Source: Thaumasiovibrio sp043421945 (lineage in GTDB: Bacteria; Pseudomonadota; Gammaproteobacteria; Enterobacterales; Vibrionaceae). From it: a stretch of 64,000 nt of DNA. This document shows, in pieces, positions 26,674-34,078 of this stretch. How positions within the stretch are numbered: position 1 is the first letter of the stretch; each line of letters begins with the position of its first letter. The DNA is taken from contig JBHOGO010000011.1 of NCBI GenBank assembly GCA_043421945.1, forward strand, positions 19,865-83,864, given 5' to 3'. Below the pieces are notes generated by a model. That model did no database searches. It had not been told where the DNA came from and was given only the letters and a program-made list of their open reading frames with translations. The position numbers and the translations under genes are program-made.

Positions 26674-26683
26674 GGGGTAATCT

Positions 26684-26905
26684 ATGGTGATTTTTTTGTC
26701 GACATTTGGTGTCTTCTTGCTAGTGATCACTGCAATGTCTATTGGCTACATCGTACAAAAGAAAACGATTAGCGGTAGCTGCGGTGGCTTAGGCGCTGTG
26801 GGTATTGAAAAAGAGTGTGACTGCCCTGAACCTTGTGATAAGCGTAAAGCACGTGAAGCGAAGGCGGCAGTTAAGGAGCAATGGCAAAAGGATAGAATTA
26901 TTTAA
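26684..26905 (+). CDS. nqrM: Nqr assembly factor NqrM
   Basis: Small membrane protein needed for maturation of the NQR complex, probably delivering iron to the NqrD/NqrE centre. The 73 residues have one N-terminal membrane helix (FLSTFGVFLLVITAMSIGYIV) followed by four conserved Cys in SGSCGGLGAVGIEKECDCPE and CDKRK, and a basic tail. It starts 10 bp after apbE, as in other NQR-containing bacteria. Confidence 0.94.
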   Translation: MVIFLSTFGVFLLVITAMSIGYIVQKKTISGSCGGLGAVGIEKECDCPEPCDKRKAREAKAAVKEQWQKDRII

Positions 26906-26923
26906 TTTGCTCTTACTTCGACG

Positions 26924-26956
26924 AAAAAAGCCAGCCGAATTTCAGCTGGTTTTTTT
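26924..26956. terminator. bidirectional terminator between nqrM and the GGDEF gene
   Basis: CCAGC (26931-26935) and GCTGG (26945-26949), extended by an A-run and a T-run that also pair, form a hairpin usable on both strands. It lies between two convergent genes. Confidence 0.85.
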
Positions 26957-27037
26957 GATTCAGAGGGAAACTATTGAATAGAAAAACGAGAGTAGCATAG
27001 AGGGATTCGGTTAGATGAATAACCGTTCTGGAAATGG

Positions 27038-28255
27038 TTAAATATTGTCACAGATGAGCCGATTCCTGCCTTCTTCTTTTGCTGTATATAGGTGTTCATC
27101 CGCTTGTTTTATTAGGGTATCTACACAATGGTTGCCTGTCGACAGTCCGATACTGATAGTACACGTGATTGTTGAATCTTCGTAATCGACTGTCATTTTT
27201 TCAACCGCACCACGAAAAAGTTCAAGCTGTTCTTTAAACTCTATCCAATTTTGTTGTGAGCAAATGACAAACTCCTCACCACCAAAACGAGCGACAACAT
27301 CTTGGGGAAAATGCTTACTCAATAACTTAGCGACTTGGATAAGCACAATATCCCCACCGTCATGACCGTAGGAGTCATTGATTTTTTTGAAAAAATCGAT
27401 GTCCATCATCGCGATATGATAGCCATCATGCGCCTCAGTATGATTGAAGAAGTAACGTCGATTCCATAGCCCAGTCAATGCATCTTGGTTCGCTAGTTTG
27501 AAAAGCTCAGATGTTGCTTCTTTGATATCAAGCAGCTGGTGTATTCGGCAGTAGAACTCTTCGGGATTGAAAGGCTTATAAAGAAAATCGTTTGCCCCTG
27601 CTTTAATGAAGCGCGCCGTCATTGTTTTGTCGTTACTGCCAGACAATCCAAGGATAGTGATTTGGCTCCGATCAAAGTGTTTACGAATCTCCCATGTTAG
27701 TGCGATACCATCCTTTCGTGGCATATCATGATCTGTAATGATGAAGTCAATTTCAGGGTGTTGAGCAAGAACCTCTATGGCTTCTTGACCATCTTTAGCA
27801 ATCTCGCATTCTAAATATTGTCTATTTAAGAGGCCTTCCAAGTGAGAGCGTACAGTGCGTGAATCATCAACAATGAGCACTTTGTGCTGACGATTGGCAC
27901 TCAGGCGATGTAATAGGGGAGCTAAATAGGAGACAGACGCTGGGCTATCTTTCAAAATGTAATCTATTACCCCTTTACTCAGCATACGCTCACGGATCGT
28001 TGTATCCATGTTAGCCGTAAGCACAACACACTTAATATCAAAACTTAAAACGAGGTCGATAATTTCGCCATCTTGTGCATCGGGTAAACAGTAATCCAGA
28101 ACGGCACAAAGGTACTCGTTCTTTTTTTGAAGCAATGTATTGGCTTCGGAAAAAGACTCACAAAGCACTGGCACAAAACCAGCGCTAACTAATGTTGACT
28201 CGAGTAACTTTCGAAAGGCGCGGCTATCTTCCACAACAAGCACTTTATCAAGCAC
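27038..28255 (-). CDS. response regulator with two receiver domains and a GGDEF domain
   Basis: Predicted diguanylate cyclase controlled by phosphorylation. Residues 1-115 form a first receiver domain (VVEDSRAFR, phospho-acceptor Asp 54 in AVLDYCLPD), residues 124-245 a second (VLIVDDSRTVR, Asp 175 in IITDHDMPRKDG, Lys in YKPF), and residues 255-405 a GGDEF domain with DALTGLWNRRYF, MMDIDFFKKINDSYGHDGGD and the active site RFGGEEF (325-329). The inhibitory RxxD site is lost: the Arg position is Phe 316. GTG at 28255 follows GAGG by six bases. No histidine kinase gene is adjacent. It is divergent from dinB. Confidence 0.92.
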   Translation of the reverse strand: MLDKVLVVEDSRAFRKLLESTLVSAGFVPVLCESFSEANTLLQKKNEYLCAVLDYCLPDAQDGEIIDLVLSFDIKCVVLTANMDTTIRERMLSKGVIDYILKDSPASVSYLAPLLHRLSANRQHKVLIVDDSRTVRSHLEGLLNRQYLECEIAKDGQEAIEVLAQHPEIDFIITDHDMPRKDGIALTWEIRKHFDRSQITILGLSGSNDKTMTARFIKAGANDFLYKPFNPEEFYCRIHQLLDIKEATSELFKLANQDALTGLWNRRYFFNHTEAHDGYHIAMMDIDFFKKINDSYGHDGGDIVLIQVAKLLSKHFPQDVVARFGGEEFVICSQQNWIEFKEQLELFRGAVEKMTVDYEDSTITCTISIGLSTGNHCVDTLIKQADEHLYTAKEEGRNRLICDNI

Positions 28256-28341
28256 TTAAAACCTCGGATATGAGCAAGTAAGTAAAACAATATTAGTTTG
28301 TTAATGTTCTGTTATCAAACTATTTTATGGGTAAATCAAAA

Positions 28342-28374
28342 TTGACTTTTATCATGGGCTGTATTTATATACAG
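28342..28374 (+). promoter_or_regulatory. dinB promoter with LexA (SOS) box
   Basis: CTGTATTTATATACAG (28359-28374) fits the LexA consensus CTGT-N8-ACAG exactly. A -35 (TTGACT, 28342-28347) and a -10 (TTATAT, 28365-28370) are 17 bp apart, with the -10 inside the LexA box. The transcript should begin near 28377, which is the ATG of dinB. Confidence 0.9.
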
Positions 28375-28376
28375 CT

Positions 28377-29453
28377 ATGAATACGCCAACGCTGTTGCTT
28401 TATGATCGAAAAATAGTTCATGTTGATATGGACTGTTTTTACGCAGCTGTGGAAATGCGTGATAACCCTGCATTTTTAGGTCAGCCTCTCGCTATTGGCG
28501 GACCATCAGATCGTCGTGGTGTACTAAGCACATGCAACTATGAAGCAAGAAAGTTTGGTGTGCGCTCTGCTATGCCAACGGGTCAAGCCTTAAAATTATG
28601 CCCTCACCTTAGAGTCGTTCCTGGGCGAATGTCGGTCTATAAAGAAGTTTCAGAACAGATTCGAGAAATATTTTCGCGTTACACCGACAAAATCGAGCCA
28701 CTTTCTCTCGATGAGGCTTATTTGGATGTAACGGACTCAACACAGTGTAGCGGCTCAGCGACATTGATTGCCAAAGATATTCGGACAGCTATCGAAAATG
28801 AGCTTCACTTAACAGCGTCAGCGGGTATTGCGCCACTGAAATTTATTGCCAAAATCGCCTCTGATCTTAATAAGCCTAATGGTCAGTTTGTTGTACGCCC
28901 CGACGAGGTGGCTGGATTTGTTGAAAAGCTTGCCTTGAGTAAAATTCCAGGTGTTGGAAAGGTGACGATCCGAAAATTACATGCCATGGGGCTGCGCTGT
29001 GGTGCAGATGTTCAGGAGTTTGGACATGTTGCGTTAGTCGAACAGTTTGGTAAGTTTGGGCAGTCTTTGTGGGAGAGGGCACATGGTATTGATCCTCGTC
29101 CTGTTGTAACCACACGTGATCCTAAGTCAGTGGGCATTGAACGTACATTCTCGCGCAATATTAGACATTTTGATGAATGCTGGGCAGCGATTGTAGAACA
29201 GTTTCCGGAATTGGAACGCAGGCTCGCGAGGAAGCTGGAAGATCGCGAAGTGACAAAGTTAGGCGTAAAAATGAAATTTGCGGACTTTCAACAGACAACG
29301 GTTGAACATCAATATGACCGATTAGAGTTGGAGCCTTTCCAGCAGTTGCTCACACAAGCGATGGCTCGACAACATGCACGCGAGATCCGTCTGCTGGGGA
29401 TCTATGTAGGTTTACGTCCCAAAAGGAAAACGGAGCAGTTAAGCCTTATCTGA
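28377..29453 (+). CDS. dinB: DNA polymerase IV
   Basis: Error-prone Y-family polymerase for translesion synthesis under SOS control. The 358-residue protein has HVDMDCFYAAVEMRDNP with the catalytic Asp residues, STCNYEARKFGVRSAMP, the LSLDEAYLDVT motif with the second acidic pair, SAGIAPLKFIAKIASDLNKPNG, a helix-hairpin-helix (KIPGVGKVTIRKL) and a little-finger domain. The C-terminal KTEQLSLI is a good beta-clamp binding motif (QLSL). The ATG at 28377 lies two bases after the LexA box and there is no ribosome site upstream, so the mRNA may be leaderless. Confidence 0.96.
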   Translation: MNTPTLLLYDRKIVHVDMDCFYAAVEMRDNPAFLGQPLAIGGPSDRRGVLSTCNYEARKFGVRSAMPTGQALKLCPHLRVVPGRMSVYKEVSEQIREIFSRYTDKIEPLSLDEAYLDVTDSTQCSGSATLIAKDIRTAIENELHLTASAGIAPLKFIAKIASDLNKPNGQFVVRPDEVAGFVEKLALSKIPGVGKVTIRKLHAMGLRCGADVQEFGHVALVEQFGKFGQSLWERAHGIDPRPVVTTRDPKSVGIERTFSRNIRHFDECWAAIVEQFPELERRLARKLEDREVTKLGVKMKFADFQQTTVEHQYDRLELEPFQQLLTQAMARQHAREIRLLGIYVGLRPKRKTEQLSLI

Positions 29454-29532
29454 TTATCGCTGGTATTGATTACCAACGAGTTTCATCCATGATGATTAAC
29501 ACTCGCTGGTTTATCAATAGACTAAATAAGGG

Positions 29533-30993
29533 TTAGCCTTTTTCGGGTATCGCTTTTAGGATCGCGAGCATCTGTTCCCAGAATAAGCCGACAGTTTCAA
29601 TTTCTACTTTTTCGTCTGGTGAGTGAGGGAATTTAATCGTCGGTCCAAATGAAATCATATCCATATTAGGGTAAGGCTTTTTAAATAAGCCACACTCTAG
29701 CCCAGCATGAATAACCATTATATTGGGTGTTCTGCCATAGATATCACGATAAGTCTCTCGGAATAACGCCATAATTTTTGACTCAGGATCTGGCTTCCAG
29801 CCAGGGTATGCACCACCAAAGCTAATCTCAGCACCGGCTAGTTGTGCAGTTGCTTTCAATAAGCCTTCAACATGAGCACGACCTGAATCAATAAGCGAGC
29901 GGATCAGGCAAAGTATCTTAATGTTCCCATCTTCAACGGAGATCACACCGACATTTAGCGATGTTTCAACAACACCTTCAATGTCATCACTCATACGAAT
30001 GACACCATTTGGACAAGCTTGTAATGTCGCAAGGAAGGTTTGCTGTAGCTCGCGAGACCATACTGTTTCTTGTGGTGCAATACTATCAAGTAAACACACT
30101 AAGCTTGTTTCTACTTTGCCTAGCTCTGCTCGAAGCAGCTCTTGGTATTCTTCAACAGCTTGAGTAAAGGCAGGTACTTGATCGCTTGATATTGCGATGA
30201 CTGCCGTTGCTTCTCGAGGAATAGCGTTACGTAGAGTTCCGCCAGTAAAATCAGCAAGTTTTACGTCAAATTGAGAAGCATGTTCGAAGAGAAAGCGAGC
30301 AAGTAGTTTGTTTGCATTGCCTCTGCCTGTGTGAATATCGACGCCAGAGTGACCACCTTTCAGCCCTTTTACGGTTAGATTAAAGAACTGGTGCTCAGCG
30401 GGAGCTGCGTTTGCTTGGGCTGCAAAGCTTATCTCAGCATCGATACCCCCAGCGCAACCCATGTAGATCTCACCTTCTTGCTCGGAATCGGTATTGAGTA
30501 GCACATCGCCCTCTAACCAACCAGGTTCAAGGCCGAAAGCCCCATCCATACCCGCTTCTTCGTTCATTGTGAGAAGTACTTCAAGTGGCCCGTGTTCGAT
30601 ATCATCCGACATGACAACGGCCAAGCATGCCGCCATACCCATGCCGTTATCGGCGCCTAAGGTCGTCCCATTAGCGGTAACCCAGTCACCGTCAACGAAA
30701 GCTTGAATCGGATCCGTTGTAAAGTCGTGGACAGTGTCTTCATTCTTCTGAGGAACCATATCCAAATGCGCTTGTAAGACAACACCTCGGCGATTTTCCA
30801 TACCTGCTGTGGCTGGCTTTTTTATAATAACGTTACCAACATTATCACGACGTACAGCGAGGTTATTTTGTTGAGCAAGTTCGACAATATAGGTAGCGAT
30901 CTGCTCTTCATGGTATGAAGGGTGTGGGATGCTACATATTTTATCAAAATATTGCCATACAACTTGCGGGGATAATTGGCTGATCTCAGACAC
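29533..30993 (-). CDS. pepD: aminoacyl-histidine dipeptidase (peptidase D)
   Basis: Cytoplasmic zinc dipeptidase of the M20 family that splits Xaa-His and other dipeptides. The 486 residues show the first metal motif VVLQAHLDMVPQK, the bridging Asp in TTLGADNGMGMAACL, the catalytic Glu pair in LTMNEEAGMDGA, DSEQEGEIYMGCAGGI, and HAGLECGLF near the end. The start is GTG at 30993, eight bases after AAAAGGA. It is a single gene pointing away from the large 30994-32123 intergenic region. Confidence 0.96.
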   Translation of the reverse strand: MSEISQLSPQVVWQYFDKICSIPHPSYHEEQIATYIVELAQQNNLAVRRDNVGNVIIKKPATAGMENRRGVVLQAHLDMVPQKNEDTVHDFTTDPIQAFVDGDWVTANGTTLGADNGMGMAACLAVVMSDDIEHGPLEVLLTMNEEAGMDGAFGLEPGWLEGDVLLNTDSEQEGEIYMGCAGGIDAEISFAAQANAAPAEHQFFNLTVKGLKGGHSGVDIHTGRGNANKLLARFLFEHASQFDVKLADFTGGTLRNAIPREATAVIAISSDQVPAFTQAVEEYQELLRAELGKVETSLVCLLDSIAPQETVWSRELQQTFLATLQACPNGVIRMSDDIEGVVETSLNVGVISVEDGNIKILCLIRSLIDSGRAHVEGLLKATAQLAGAEISFGGAYPGWKPDPESKIMALFRETYRDIYGRTPNIMVIHAGLECGLFKKPYPNMDMISFGPTIKFPHSPDEKVEIETVGLFWEQMLAILKAIPEKG

Positions 30994-31040
30994 GATATTT
31001 TCCTTTTGGCCTGTTGGGTTAGGGCTAACCTCAGAATAAT

Positions 31041-31070
31041 TTATTAGGCTTAACTTAGCTTTTAGAACAA
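31041..31070 (-). promoter_or_regulatory. candidate pepD promoter
   Basis: On the minus strand TTGTTC (31070-31065) and TAATAA (31046-31041) are 18 bp apart, which would start a transcript near 31034, about 40 bases ahead of the pepD GTG. Assigned by eye. Confidence 0.35.
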
Positions 31071-31167
31071 AACAGCAACAAAGTGTTTATATTCCAAGTT
31101 TACCACTGACAGTTGTGAAGTGACAGTGAAGTTACATGGTGTAGCGTTCTCGAGAATAGCAAAAGCC

Positions 31168-31198
31168 GTAAATAGTGTAATTAAATTACATTATTTAC
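31168..31198. promoter_or_regulatory. HexR-like operator 1 within a longer inverted repeat
   Basis: TGTAATTAAATTACA (31176-31190) agrees with the HexR palindrome as I remember it (TGTAATNNNATTACA). It is the centre of a near-perfect inverted repeat of about 31 bp whose outer arms are GTAAATA and TATTTAC. It lies 94 bp upstream of a second copy at 31270. Confidence 0.55.
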
Positions 31199-31268
31199 GA
31201 CGGACTCTGTTATGAGAGACAATAATCCTTCACTTTATGTGAGATAGTGTGATCTATGTCTATAGTGG

Positions 31269-31297
31269 TTGTAATTTAATTACTCTGACGGTATAGT
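31269..31297 (+). promoter_or_regulatory. promoter overlapped by HexR-like operator 2
   Basis: A -35 TTGTAA (31269-31274) and a -10 TATAGT (31292-31297) are exactly 17 bp apart and predict a start near 31304. TGTAATTTAATTACT (31270-31284), a second HexR-like palindrome, covers the -35 and half the spacer, as a repressor site would. Its 13-base core is the reverse complement of operator 1. Confidence 0.55.
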
Positions 31298-31451
31298 ACA
31301 GCCACTTGTTCGAGATTCACTCGATTGTTCATGATGAACCCGACACTCCATCGCCTCCAAGGAACCGAGTTACAAGTAATGTCAGGATGATTTCGATCTC
31401 CATGGAACAGAGACATACTGTGTATTTGGATAAATCAACTGAGGTGATGAC

Positions 31452-31541
31452 ATGCAATCTTTACAAACTGTTTGGCATAAAGCGTATTACTCTGAAAACT
31501 TTAAATATCCGCAGCCGTTCAGCGTGCTTAGTCGCAAATAG
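31452..31541 (+). CDS. candidate 29-residue small protein in its own transcription unit
   Basis: Not a recognised family. The frame starts at ATG 31452, five bases after GAGGTG (31441-31446), a strong ribosome site, and is bounded upstream by an in-frame TGA. The product begins MQSLQTVWHKAYYSENF and ends in LSRK; it is basic, rich in aromatic residues (Trp, Tyr, Phe) and has no membrane helix. A promoter with HexR-like operators lies about 150 bases upstream and a perfect-palindrome terminator 58 bases downstream, making a transcript of roughly 320 bases. The RNA could act as a regulatory RNA, a small mRNA or both. Coding capacity is inferred from the ribosome site and context only. Confidence 0.5.
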   Translation: MQSLQTVWHKAYYSENFKYPQPFSVLSRK

Positions 31542-31598
31542 CCATTAAGCAAAACCGCTTTCCCCTTTGTTGTTATTTTGACGTTTAATAACGTTCTG

Positions 31599-31626
31599 AC
31601 ACCAGCTAATTAGCTGGTGTTTTTTT
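31599..31626 (+). terminator. strong intrinsic terminator of the small transcription unit
   Basis: A perfect 22-bp palindrome (31599-31620; arms ACACCAGCTAA and TTAGCTGGTGT) is followed by TTTTTT. No annotated-size gene precedes it for 600 bp, so it implies a small transcript starting within the intergenic region. Confidence 0.93.
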
Positions 31627-31860
31627 ATGTGCCAATTATCTACCTGCTTTAAAGTGTTTAACTGGATCTGCTCGTGATGTCTCTGATGTCACTATTGGGC
31701 TGCTATATTAGTCAAGAACAGTATATGTATTCGATTACATTGCCTGTTTTCGACTGCAAACAAATTAATTTATTCATCTATTCGGAAAGAAACCACCGTA
31801 AGTGAGATTTTAATAATATTTAAGCTACTGTAATTAAAGGTATTAATTTTATTTTATCCA

Positions 31861-31876
31861 AGGCAAACGTTTGCTT
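31861..31876. promoter_or_regulatory. PurR-like operator 1
   Basis: AGGCAAACGTTTGCTT has the palindromic core GCAAACGTTTGC of the PurR operator (consensus ACGCAAACGTTTNCNT). It lies about 70 bases upstream of the predicted start of the purine permease transcript and exactly 94 bp from the second PurR-like box. Confidence 0.85.
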
Positions 31877-31927
31877 TTAATAATTGAGCTAAGTGTTGAT
31901 AAACTGGAAATATCTTAATCATACGAA

Positions 31928-31970
31928 TATAATCTCGCCCAAATTTTGAAGGTGACGCAAACGTTTACCA
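31928..31970 (+). promoter_or_regulatory. purine permease promoter (-10) and PurR-like operator 2
   Basis: A perfect TATAAT (31928-31933) with a weak -35 (TGGAAA, 31905-31910, 17-bp spacing) predicts a start near 31940. ACGCAAACGTTTACCA (31955-31970) is a near-consensus PurR box just downstream of that start. With the box at 31861 it could form a repression loop. Confidence 0.75.
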
Positions 31971-31980
31971 CAAACGATTG

Positions 31981-31998
31981 CCTAGCGTTATCGTTAGG
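31981..31998 (+). other. leader hairpin of the purine permease mRNA
   Basis: CCTAGCG (31981-31987) pairs with CGTTAGG (31992-31998), with one G-U pair and a TTAT loop, followed by TTTAATTGTTTG. It might be a weak attenuator or just a 5' stabilising hairpin. I see no purine-riboswitch signature in the 180-base leader. Confidence 0.3.
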
Positions 31999-32123
31999 TT
32001 TAATTGTTTGAATTTTGCCGCTAATCTGCTGCCCATCGAACATTTATGTCGATGTCCTAGAGCTTGTTGTGGCTTGCGTCCCATTACTACTCACAGATTT
32101 TATTTCATTTGGATGATAGTCAG

Positions 32124-33413
32124 ATGCTTGAGAAACTTTTTAAATTAAAGGAACACGGTACGACGGTCCGTACTGAAATACTGGCAGGTTTTACTACCTT
32201 CCTGACGATGGCTTATATCATTTTTGTCAACCCAGCAATGCTGTCTGATGCCGGTATGGATCACGGTGCTGTCTTTGTTGCAACCTGTATTGCTGCAGCT
32301 ATCGGTTGTTTAGTGATGGGGTTAGTGGCTAATTATCCAGTCGCACAGGCCCCTGGGATGGGATTGAATGCATTCTTTACCTATGGCGTTGTACTAGGTA
32401 TGGGTCATACATGGCAAGTCGCGTTAGCGGCGGTTTTCTTGTCAGGTGTTTGCTTCATTATCTTGAGCCTACTGAAAGTTCGCGAGTGGTTGATTAATTC
32501 AATCCCACTTTCAATGCGAACGGGGATCTCTGCAGGTATCGGTCTGTTTCTGGCTTTTATCGCACTACAGAACTCAGGCATTGTCGTCAGTAACCCTGCG
32601 ACACTCGTCGGCTTAGGCGATATGGGAAGCTTCTCTTCGATAATGGCTGGCCTTGGTTTCTTTATTACTATCGGTTTGGTTAACCGTGGGCTAAAGGGTG
32701 CTGTTATGATCGCTATTCTGGCCGTCACAGCCCTTGCGGTCATCTTTGGACAAGTTGAATTCCAAGGTCTTGTTTCTGCACCGCCAAGTCTCGCTCCGAC
32801 GTTTATGCAGTTAGATTTTGCTGGGGCGATGGAAGTTGGTCTTATCTCTATTGTTTTTGCTTTCTTGTTTGTTGACCTATTCGATACTGCAGGCACGTTA
32901 GTCGGTGTTGCACAAAAAGCTGATCTTATTGACGATAAAGGCAATATTCCTCGTCTGAACCGCGCTCTGCTTGCCGACAGTACAGCGACCTCTGTCGGTG
33001 CGCTGCTAGGTACTTCAAACACCACTTCTTATGTAGAGAGTGTATCTGGTGTTGCCGTTGGTGGCCGTACAGGTTTAACGGCAGTGACTGTTGGTATTCT
33101 TTTCTTACTTTCTCTTTTCTTTGCTCCGCTAGCGGGGATGGTACCAGCATACGCAACGGCTGGTGCGCTCTTCTACGTAGCAATTTTAATGATGTCTGGC
33201 CTTGTTAGCATCGATTGGCGCGATCTAACAGAAGCAGCACCTGTTGTTGTGACCTGTTTATTAATGCCGCTGACCTATTCGATTGCTGATGGTATTGGTC
33301 TAGGCTTTATTTCTTATGCACTGATTAAAACTTTCAGTGGTAAAGGACGTGATGTGAATATCAGTGTTTGGATTATTGCTGCCCTATTTGCAGCGAAACT
33401 GGCATTCCTATAA
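32124..33413 (+). CDS. guanine/hypoxanthine permease (AzgA-type NCS2 transporter)
   Basis: Proton-coupled purine base importer of the inner membrane. The 429 residues carry the AzgA-group signatures: LFKLKEHGTTVRTEILAGFTTFLTMAYIIFVNP (read in parts), PVAQAPGMGLNAFFTY, SIPLSMRTGISAGIGLFLAFIALQ, FLFVDLFDTAGTLVGVAQKA, and ADSTATSVGALLGTSNTTSYVESVSGVAVGGRTGLTAV in parts. It is closest to GhxP/GhxQ, but guanine, hypoxanthine and adenine types are hard to tell apart by eye. ATG 32124 follows GGATGATAG; an upstream start at 32064 adds an unconserved leader. PurR-like boxes upstream and gpt downstream fit purine salvage. Confidence 0.93.
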   Translation: MLEKLFKLKEHGTTVRTEILAGFTTFLTMAYIIFVNPAMLSDAGMDHGAVFVATCIAAAIGCLVMGLVANYPVAQAPGMGLNAFFTYGVVLGMGHTWQVALAAVFLSGVCFIILSLLKVREWLINSIPLSMRTGISAGIGLFLAFIALQNSGIVVSNPATLVGLGDMGSFSSIMAGLGFFITIGLVNRGLKGAVMIAILAVTALAVIFGQVEFQGLVSAPPSLAPTFMQLDFAGAMEVGLISIVFAFLFVDLFDTAGTLVGVAQKADLIDDKGNIPRLNRALLADSTATSVGALLGTSNTTSYVESVSGVAVGGRTGLTAVTVGILFLLSLFFAPLAGMVPAYATAGALFYVAILMMSGLVSIDWRDLTEAAPVVVTCLLMPLTYSIADGIGLGFISYALIKTFSGKGRDVNISVWIIAALFAAKLAFL

Positions 33414-33476
33414 TTCGTTCTTTATTATTAGCATAATTTTTGCCGATATTACGTTATCGCTTTTGAGGTTGTAGAT

Positions 33477-33938
33477 ATGAGTAATAAGTTCGTTATCACT
33501 TGGGATAACATGCAGGTATATACCCGACAGCTTGCTGAGAAGCAGCTTCCTGCTGAACAATGGAAAGGTATCATTGCCGTTAGCCGTGGTGGACTTGTCC
33601 CTGCTGCTATTTTGGCGCGTGAGTTAGGTATTCGTCACGTTGATACTGTTTGTATCTCAAGTTATGACCATGATCATCAACGTGAAATGCAAGTGCTGAA
33701 AAAAGCGGAAGGTGACGGTGAAGGTTTCCTTGTTGTTGACGACCTTGTTGATACAGGCGGTACTGCTGAGTTAATTCGTCAAATGTATCCTAAGGCAAAG
33801 TTCATCACAGTATGTGCTAAGCCTGCTGGTAAGCACTTGGTTGATGAATACATTGTTGATATCCCACAAGATACATGGATCGAGCAGCCATGGGATATGG
33901 GTATTAGCTTTGTAGAGCCAGTTAGCAAACGTAGCTAA
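33477..33938 (+). CDS. gpt: xanthine-guanine phosphoribosyltransferase
   Basis: Purine salvage enzyme that joins guanine, xanthine or hypoxanthine to PRPP. The 153 residues match E. coli Gpt: FVITWDNMQVYTRQLAEK, WKGIIAVSRGGLVPAAILARELGIRHVDTVCI in parts, the PRPP motif FLVVDDLVDTGGTAELI, and the C-terminal WIEQPWDMGISFVEP. It follows the permease by 63 bp with no terminator between, so import and conversion of purine bases are likely one operon under the PurR-like boxes. Confidence 0.96.
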   Translation: MSNKFVITWDNMQVYTRQLAEKQLPAEQWKGIIAVSRGGLVPAAILARELGIRHVDTVCISSYDHDHQREMQVLKKAEGDGEGFLVVDDLVDTGGTAELIRQMYPKAKFITVCAKPAGKHLVDEYIVDIPQDTWIEQPWDMGISFVEPVSKRS

Positions 33939-33955
33939 TCAGCAGAAATGAAAAG

Positions 33956-33989
33956 AAGCCTATTTCCCCATCGGAGGTAGGCTTTTTTT
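33956..33989 (+). terminator. intrinsic terminator of the permease-gpt operon
   Basis: AAGCCTA (33956-33962) pairs with TAGGCTT (33978-33984); inner CC and GG pairs extend the stem, and a T-run follows. It lies 18 bp past gpt. Confidence 0.88.
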
Positions 33990-34078
33990 GTATCAAGACT
34001 TTTCAAGCGCCTATCTCTTGCCCTATAGTGGTTTTCTCTGACTTCCCTCTATTGAGTTATATCTCACTGAGAAACCGT

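Noticed and set aside
31168..31198. CpxR box (GTAAA-N5-GTAAA) reading of the repeat
   Set aside because: The spacing is four rather than five bases and the symmetric TGTAAT-ATTACA form fits HexR better.
31306..31548. 80-codon frame from a TTG across the intergenic region
   Set aside because: No ribosome site at the TTG and unnatural composition; the 29-codon frame at 31452 in another frame has a strong ribosome site and fits better.
31971..32123. Purine riboswitch in the permease leader
   Set aside because: The conserved three-way-junction core sequences are absent; PurR-like boxes explain the regulation more simply.
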